Source of the DNA: Oscillospiraceae bacterium
GTDB taxonomy: Bacteria; Bacillota; Clostridia; Oscillospirales; Oscillospiraceae
Reading direction: 5' to 3'
NCBI GenBank assembly: GCA_016297855.1
Contig: JAEDFW010000072.1
Location: forward strand, 1 to 8,364
Length of the DNA: 8,364 bases
Of the stretch, positions 5,108 through 8,364 are shown piece by piece; the first letter of the stretch is position 1, and each line of letters starts with the position of its first letter. The translations under genes were made by a program, and so were the position numbers. The notes beneath the pieces are model-generated. The model saw only the letters and a list, made by a program, of their open reading frames with translations, made no database searches and was not told where the DNA came from.

Positions 5108-7162
5108 ATGAACACCACAAAGCGCCTGCGAAGATTCGCCGCAGCATTGACGCATACGGCGCGCGCGCAGCTGCAGGCGCGTCCCATGCTGCGCGCATTT
5201 GCACAAGCTGCTGGCTTCTGCGCCGCAGGGCTGATCCTTTCTCTTGCGCCGCTGTTTGACCGACCGCTTCCGCTGGCTCTGGCGTTGGTGGCTGCACCGG
5301 GCTTCGGGCCGGCAGCAGTCGGTGCGTTTCTCGGCGCGGCTTGCGGATTTTTGCTGTTCTGGGGCTTTTCCGCGGCGCTGGAACTGCTCGCGGGCGGTTT
5401 TCTGATTCTGGCGGGCGCGTGCATCTTTCACGATCTTCTGCCGCGTGAAAAGCGCTGGTTCACACCTGCATGCGCGTGTGCGCTGTACATGCTGCCCGGG
5501 GTCGTCTGCCTGCTTGGCGGGCGCGTACACGCGTTTGACGTAGCATTTCTGCTGGCAAAGCTTGCGCTGCTCGGAACAGCCACAGTGCTGTTTTCCGCAG
5601 GACTGAAACAGGACGGGCACGGCAGGCAGGCGTTGGCGCTGGCGCTGCTGGCCGGCTGCGGGCGGATCGTTCTTCCCGGCAGTCTCCCGCTCAGTATTAT
5701 TCTCGCCGTGGGCGCTGTATTTTTATCGTCGGCGGAGCCATCCGGGCTGTTCTGCGCAGCGGCATGCGGTTTGGTTCTGGATATCACCTGCCCGCAGGCA
5801 CATTCCATGTGCGCAATGCTTGTTTTTTCCGCACTGGTCTGCTTCGGCGCGAAAACGGCAAAAAAACCGCTGCGTGCGGCAGTATTTCTCGGCTGCTGCA
5901 CCTCGTTCGTACTGTTTGCCGGCGGAAACGGCGCTGCCGCGCTGGCGGGCGCTGCAATCGGCACGCTTCTGGCGCTGCCCATCGACACCAGCCGCTTCAC
6001 GCGCGCACAGGCGTCCTGTGCCCCTGCGACAGGCCCGGCTGCGGAAAAGCTCGAAGGTATGGCGGATATTTTAACGTACATCACACGCCTGCTCGACCGC
6101 AGCGCCGCATATGAGCAGGAACCGCAATCGGCAGCGGTCTTTGACCGTGCAGCCGAGCGCGTCTGCCGCAGCTGCGGCAAATACGGCGTATGCTGGAACG
6201 CGTGCGCGCATGAGACCTACCTCGCACTTTCCGGCGCCAGCGCGCGCATCCTGCGGCGCGGCTGCGCCGTGCGGGACGATCTGCCGGCATTTTTCCTGGA
6301 GCGCTGCTGCCATACGGGCGGCTTCCTTGCCGCCGTGAACGAGGCGCTCGATGAGCGGCTGTGCCGGCTGCAGTATCATGCACGCCTTGCCGAGAGCCGC
6401 GGCATTCTGGCCGACCACTACCGCTTTCTCGCGCAGGCGCTGCATGAACTTGCCGCCCCCGACGAGCCGGACGCTGCGCAGCTGCCGCGCTATACCCCGG
6501 AGCTGGGCTTCCGTGCACGCGGTGTACGAGCCGGCAGCGTCTCGGGCGATCACGGCTGCTCATTTACCTGCGGAGAATGGTACTATGTGCTGCTGTGTGA
6601 CGGCATGGGCACCGGAACGGAGGCAGAACATGAGAGCCGCACAGCCGCAAAGCTGCTGCGCAGCATGATCGAATCCGGCTTCGACGCATTGGGGGCGATG
6701 CAGATGCTCAACGGTGTGTATATTCTCCGCCAGGACGGTGGATTTTCCACGATTGATCTCCTGCAGGTGAGCCTCGTCACGGCGGAAGGTTTCCTGCACA
6801 AGTGGGGCGCGCCGCCGTCATATCTCCTGCAGGATGGCAGGCTCATAAAAATCGGGACAGCTTCACCACCACCCGGGCTTGGCGCAGGAGAGGCACACCA
6901 GGCCGAATGTGTGAAGCTGTCCTTGCAGAGAGAGCAGATGCTGGTACTGGTGAGTGACGGCGCCGCCGGGGCTGAGACCGAACAGTATCTTGGCCGCTGC
7001 GGCAGCCTTACGGCGCGCGAGCTTGCCGCCGGCATTCTTGACAGCATCGAGCAGGCACAGGCGGATGATCAGACCGCTGTCGCAATACGGCTGCATCCGT
7101 CCTCTGCCGTCAAGAAGCATAACACATCCAGAAAAAGAATTTTGTCGAAACCCCACATCTAG
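5108..7162 (+). CDS. spoIIE: Stage II sporulation protein E, membrane-bound PP2C phosphatase
   Basis: In the forespore, SpoIIE dephosphorylates the anti-anti-sigma factor SpoIIAA and so activates SigF; it also joins FtsZ at the polar septum. The 684-residue protein has about ten to twelve hydrophobic helices (roughly residues 32-291), a central linker with the cysteine-rich motif VCRSCGKYGVCW (352-363; Cys353, 356, 362), and a C-terminal PP2C domain (about 475-665). Metal-binding acidic residues are visible: D481 in SGDHG, D498 in CDGMGTG, D617 in SDGAAG and D653/D654 in DDQTAV. The ATG at 5108 has GGGAGGG 5 to 11 nt upstream. The frame is open back to an ATG at 4910, but that start has no ribosome binding site and would overlap the CYTH promoter. 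B. subtilis SpoIIE is about 827 residues; most shortening lies between the membrane part and the phosphatase. A short basic tail ends the protein. The gene is monocistronic, with a terminator at 7205. Confidence 0.93.
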   Translation: MNTTKRLRRFAAALTHTARAQLQARPMLRAFAQAAGFCAAGLILSLAPLFDRPLPLALALVAAPGFGPAAVGAFLGAACGFLLFWGFSAALELLAGGFLILAGACIFHDLLPREKRWFTPACACALYMLPGVVCLLGGRVHAFDVAFLLAKLALLGTATVLFSAGLKQDGHGRQALALALLAGCGRIVLPGSLPLSIILAVGAVFLSSAEPSGLFCAAACGLVLDITCPQAHSMCAMLVFSALVCFGAKTAKKPLRAAVFLGCCTSFVLFAGGNGAAALAGAAIGTLLALPIDTSRFTRAQASCAPATGPAAEKLEGMADILTYITRLLDRSAAYEQEPQSAAVFDRAAERVCRSCGKYGVCWNACAHETYLALSGASARILRRGCAVRDDLPAFFLERCCHTGGFLAAVNEALDERLCRLQYHARLAESRGILADHYRFLAQALHELAAPDEPDAAQLPRYTPELGFRARGVRAGSVSGDHGCSFTCGEWYYVLLCDGMGTGTEAEHESRTAAKLLRSMIESGFDALGAMQMLNGVYILRQDGGFSTIDLLQVSLVTAEGFLHKWGAPPSYLLQDGRLIKIGTASPPPGLGAGEAHQAECVKLSLQREQMLVLVSDGAAGAETEQYLGRCGSLTARELAAGILDSIEQAQADDQTAVAIRLHPSSAVKKHNTSRKRILSKPHI

Positions 7163-7204
7163 GAAATATTTCCCGCGCAGTCACAAGATGTCGGAATATG
7201 GACA

Positions 7205-7237
7205 TGGCTCGGGATCAGAGATCCCGGGCCATTTTTT
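7205..7237 (+). terminator. Intrinsic terminator of spoIIE
   Basis: A 12-bp stem with one T-G wobble (7205-7216 with 7220-7231), a 3-nt AGA loop and six T residues (7232-7237). It ends inside the stop codon of the convergent gene at 7236. The minus strand has no T-run, so termination is one-directional. Confidence 0.92.
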
Positions 7238-7499
7238 ACATATTGCTGCCGCCGGAAAGCGTGAAAACACTCACGCCCATTGCAGCCAGCAGCAGCGCAA
7301 GCACAATTACAACGATATACACGCAGAAAAAACTGCGGGCAAAATTGCGCTTGTTGATGTTGCGGCTGCCGATTGCGTGGCAGATGAGAAATACCCAGCC
7401 CACCAGCGGCACGGCGTACAGCAGCTGCAGGCCGAAATACGCCCACGCGCTCAGCGGCCGGTAGCTCTCCGGGATGCGGTCGCGATCCATATCATACAT
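7236..7499 (-). CDS. Small two-helix membrane protein, function unknown
   Basis: An 87-residue protein with two predicted transmembrane helices (about residues 18-41 and 55-78) joined by a polar, basic loop SRNINKRNFARS. A short polar N-terminus contains IPESYRPLSAWAYFG. I recall small clostridial membrane proteins with this pattern (PLSxWGYFG, N-x-N-x-R/K-NFARS), but none with a known function. The ATG at 7497-7499 is preceded by a near-ideal AAGGAGG, supporting a real gene and this start. It lies 18 nt downstream of the NimA-like gene in the same direction and is probably co-transcribed with it. The stop overlaps the spoIIE terminator T-tract from the other side. No signal peptide or catalytic motif is seen. 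Confidence 0.8.
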   Translation of the reverse strand: MYDMDRDRIPESYRPLSAWAYFGLQLLYAVPLVGWVFLICHAIGSRNINKRNFARSFFCVYIVVIVLALLLAAMGVSVFTLSGGSNM

Positions 7500-7517
7500 A
7501 TTGCTTCCTCCTTATTG

Positions 7518-7988
7518 CTAGGCATGCGCCTTGCAGCTGAGGCTTTCGATGTCCAACCGATACACAGCCACAGCCTGCGCCTGTCCGTCCGTAAATACCC
7601 ACGCCGTTTCCGGGGCATAGTGCGCCATGATGGCAGTCAGCGCGCGCTTCTTTTCTTCCGGATCCGCAACCTGCGTGATCACGCCTGTGCCAATGACGCT
7701 TTGATATGCAAACGAGTATCCGCACGCCCGGTCAGACGCGTTGAGCCGGTGCGCGCAGTCCATTTCAAAGCCGACCGTTGGCCGCGCGGCGATGAGTTCT
7801 GCCTTTCTTCCCTCTTTCGCACCGTGAAAATAGAATGCGCCAAGCGCGCCGGTTTCAACGTATGCAAAATTCAGCGGCACAATATACACGCCGTCTGCGT
7901 CCGCAAACCCTACGCGGCAGCAGTCGCACGCGGCAATGATGCGCACGATTTCGGCGCGGTCTGTTATTTCCCGATCGCTTCTTCGCAT
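7518..7988 (-). CDS. Pyridoxamine 5'-phosphate oxidase-fold flavoprotein, NimA-like
   Basis: A 156-residue soluble protein of the split-barrel FMN-binding family that includes 5-nitroimidazole reductases (Nim). Seen: an N-terminal REITDRAEIVRII helix, CDCCRVGFADADGVYIVPLNFAY (a beta-barrel core typical of the family, residues 21-43), then FYFHGAKEGRK (52-62) with His55 at the position conserved in Nim-type proteins. YQSVIGTG and a C-terminal half with DPEEKKRAL and IMAHY follow. Known members bind FMN or heme; some reduce nitroimidazoles, but many housekeeping homologues have no proven substrate, so a drug-resistance role should not be assumed. Three cysteines (21, 23, 24) precede the barrel. 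The ATG at 7986-7988 has a purine-rich AGGGGAAAGG site. It is the first gene of a probable two-gene unit with the small membrane protein. Confidence 0.87.
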   Translation of the reverse strand: MRRSDREITDRAEIVRIIAACDCCRVGFADADGVYIVPLNFAYVETGALGAFYFHGAKEGRKAELIAARPTVGFEMDCAHRLNASDRACGYSFAYQSVIGTGVITQVADPEEKKRALTAIMAHYAPETAWVFTDGQAQAVAVYRLDIESLSCKAHA

Positions 7989-8037
7989 GGCACCTTTCCC
8001 CTTTCCTCACACGGCGAAAAATATTCCGATGATTGAT

Positions 8038-8066
8038 ACGCTACCACGTTCTACGCAAAAAAACAA
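8038..8066 (-). promoter_or_regulatory. Weak candidate promoter of the NimA-like gene
   Basis: Minus strand: TTGTTT (complement of 8061-8066), 17 bp, then TAGCGT (complement of 8038-8043) preceded by TGG. The -10 is only 3 of 6, so this is tentative. The stretch 7989-8294 has no recognised gene; it holds this candidate, the proC promoter (8111-8139) and the proC leader. Confidence 0.3.
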
Positions 8067-8110
8067 GACACAGTGCATGAAAATTTGGTAAAATCCGTAC
8101 CCGGCTCCAC

Positions 8111-8139
8111 TTTTCAAACGACATGCCGTGTGCTATACT
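8111..8139 (+). promoter_or_regulatory. Promoter upstream of proC
   Basis: TTTTCA (8111-8116, 4 of 6) is separated by 17 bp from TATACT (8134-8139), which is preceded by TGC (extended -10). Transcription would start near 8146, giving a leader of about 150 nt before proC. Confidence 0.6.
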
Positions 8140-8149
8140 TCAGATAATC

Positions 8150-8187
8150 GTTTCCCGCCGGCGGCGAATCCAGCCCCGGTGGGAAAC
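8150..8187 (+). other. Stable hairpin at the 5' end of the proC leader
   Basis: A 12-bp stem with one G-U pair (8150-8161 with 8176-8187) carries an inner GGC/GCC stem (8163-8165, 8173-8175) and a GAATCCA loop. A further possible stem is CGCGCA/TGCGCG (8208-8213, 8232-8237), and CATCGT (8191-8196) can pair with ACGATG (8261-8266). No T-tract follows any of these. I do not see T-box, SAM, cobalamin or other riboswitch consensus motifs. Confidence 0.5.
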
Positions 8188-8294
8188 AAGCATCGTCACT
8201 CAGAGCACGCGCACAGGCAAATGCGGCTTCATGCGCGGTCGAGCAGCAGGAGTATCATCTACGATGACGGTCAGATTGGACAGGAGGCAGTTTC

Positions 8295-8364
8295 ATGACG
8301 ACATTGGGTTTTATCGGAACCGGCAACATGGGCGGCGCGCTTGCTTGCGCAGCTGCGCGGAGCA
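8295..8364 (+). CDS. proC: Pyrroline-5-carboxylate reductase, 5' end only
   Basis: Only 23 codons are visible before the window ends. The start MTTLGFIGTGNMGGALA is a typical ProC N-terminus: a beta strand followed by the dinucleotide-binding motif GxGxMGGA (Gly8, Gly10, Gly13, Gly14). ProC reduces pyrroline-5-carboxylate to proline with NAD(P)H, the last step of proline synthesis, in the cytoplasm. The ATG at 8295 is preceded by AGGAGG 8 nt upstream. It would be the first gene after the promoter at 8111. A 3-hydroxyisobutyrate dehydrogenase or another Rossmann reductase cannot be fully excluded from so few residues. Confidence 0.85.
   Translation, partial: MTTLGFIGTGNMGGALACAAARS

Noticed and set aside
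4931..5620. Open frame of 229 codons antisense to the 5' half of spoIIE
   Set aside because: Low-complexity, Arg/Gln/Ala-rich translation without a family motif; spoIIE on the other strand is convincing.
7143..7149. Perfect Spo0A box (TGTCGAA) on the plus strand
   Set aside because: It lies inside the last codons of spoIIE, with no plus-strand promoter or gene after it before a terminator; a 7-mer match by chance is likely.
6954..8036. Long plus-strand open frame of 360 codons
   Set aside because: It overlaps the spoIIE 3' end in another frame and runs antisense through the spoIIE terminator and two well-supported minus-strand genes; its composition is that of a GC-rich shadow frame and it has no ribosome binding site.
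8146..8294. T-box leader for proC
   Set aside because: The conserved T-box sequence, the specifier loop layout and a competing terminator are all missing.

Overview
The window is a gene-dense, GC-rich chromosomal stretch from an endospore-forming Firmicute, most likely a high-GC clostridium of the Oscillospiraceae/Ruminococcaceae type. This rests on a SpoIIE sporulation phosphatase, strong GGAGG-type ribosome binding sites, short intergenic regions with intrinsic terminators, and protein sequences resembling clostridial homologues as I remember them. No database search was possible. I see no mobile element, CRISPR array, rRNA or phage gene. Most of the window looks like ordinary core genome.

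Layout. (1) 3-890 (+): the 3' end of a ygfK-like gene (putative selenate reductase iron-sulfur/FAD subunit), closed by a strong terminator. (2) 949-1123 (+): a self-contained tRNA-Leu(CAG) unit with promoter, encoded CCA and its own terminator. (3) 1124-1258: a short convergent intergenic region with two nested hairpins, best read as minus-strand RNA. (4) 4285-1259 (-): a tightly coupled three-gene operon: nicotinate phosphoribosyltransferase (pncB), an unnamed membrane protein of about six helices, and a Gfo/Idh/MocA-type oxidoreductase. Both junctions are 4-nt ATGA overlaps. The pncB leader contains a hairpin whose right arm can alternatively pair with the ribosome binding site. (5) 4961-4293 (-): a single CYTH-domain triphosphatase-like gene. 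(6) 5108-7162 (+): spoIIE, divergent from the CYTH gene. (7) 7988-7236 (-): a NimA-like flavin/PNPOx-fold protein followed by a two-helix membrane protein. (8) 8111-8364 (+): a promoter, a structured leader of about 150 nt, and the 5' end of proC (pyrroline-5-carboxylate reductase).

Functionally, the genes fall into NAD salvage (pncB and perhaps its partners), redox metabolism (ygfK, Gfo/Idh/MocA, NimA-like), proline synthesis (proC), sporulation (spoIIE) and translation (tRNA-Leu). The least explained parts are the pncB leader, the membrane protein in its operon, the hairpin pair at 1141-1249 and the proC leader. I found no convincing new multi-gene system.
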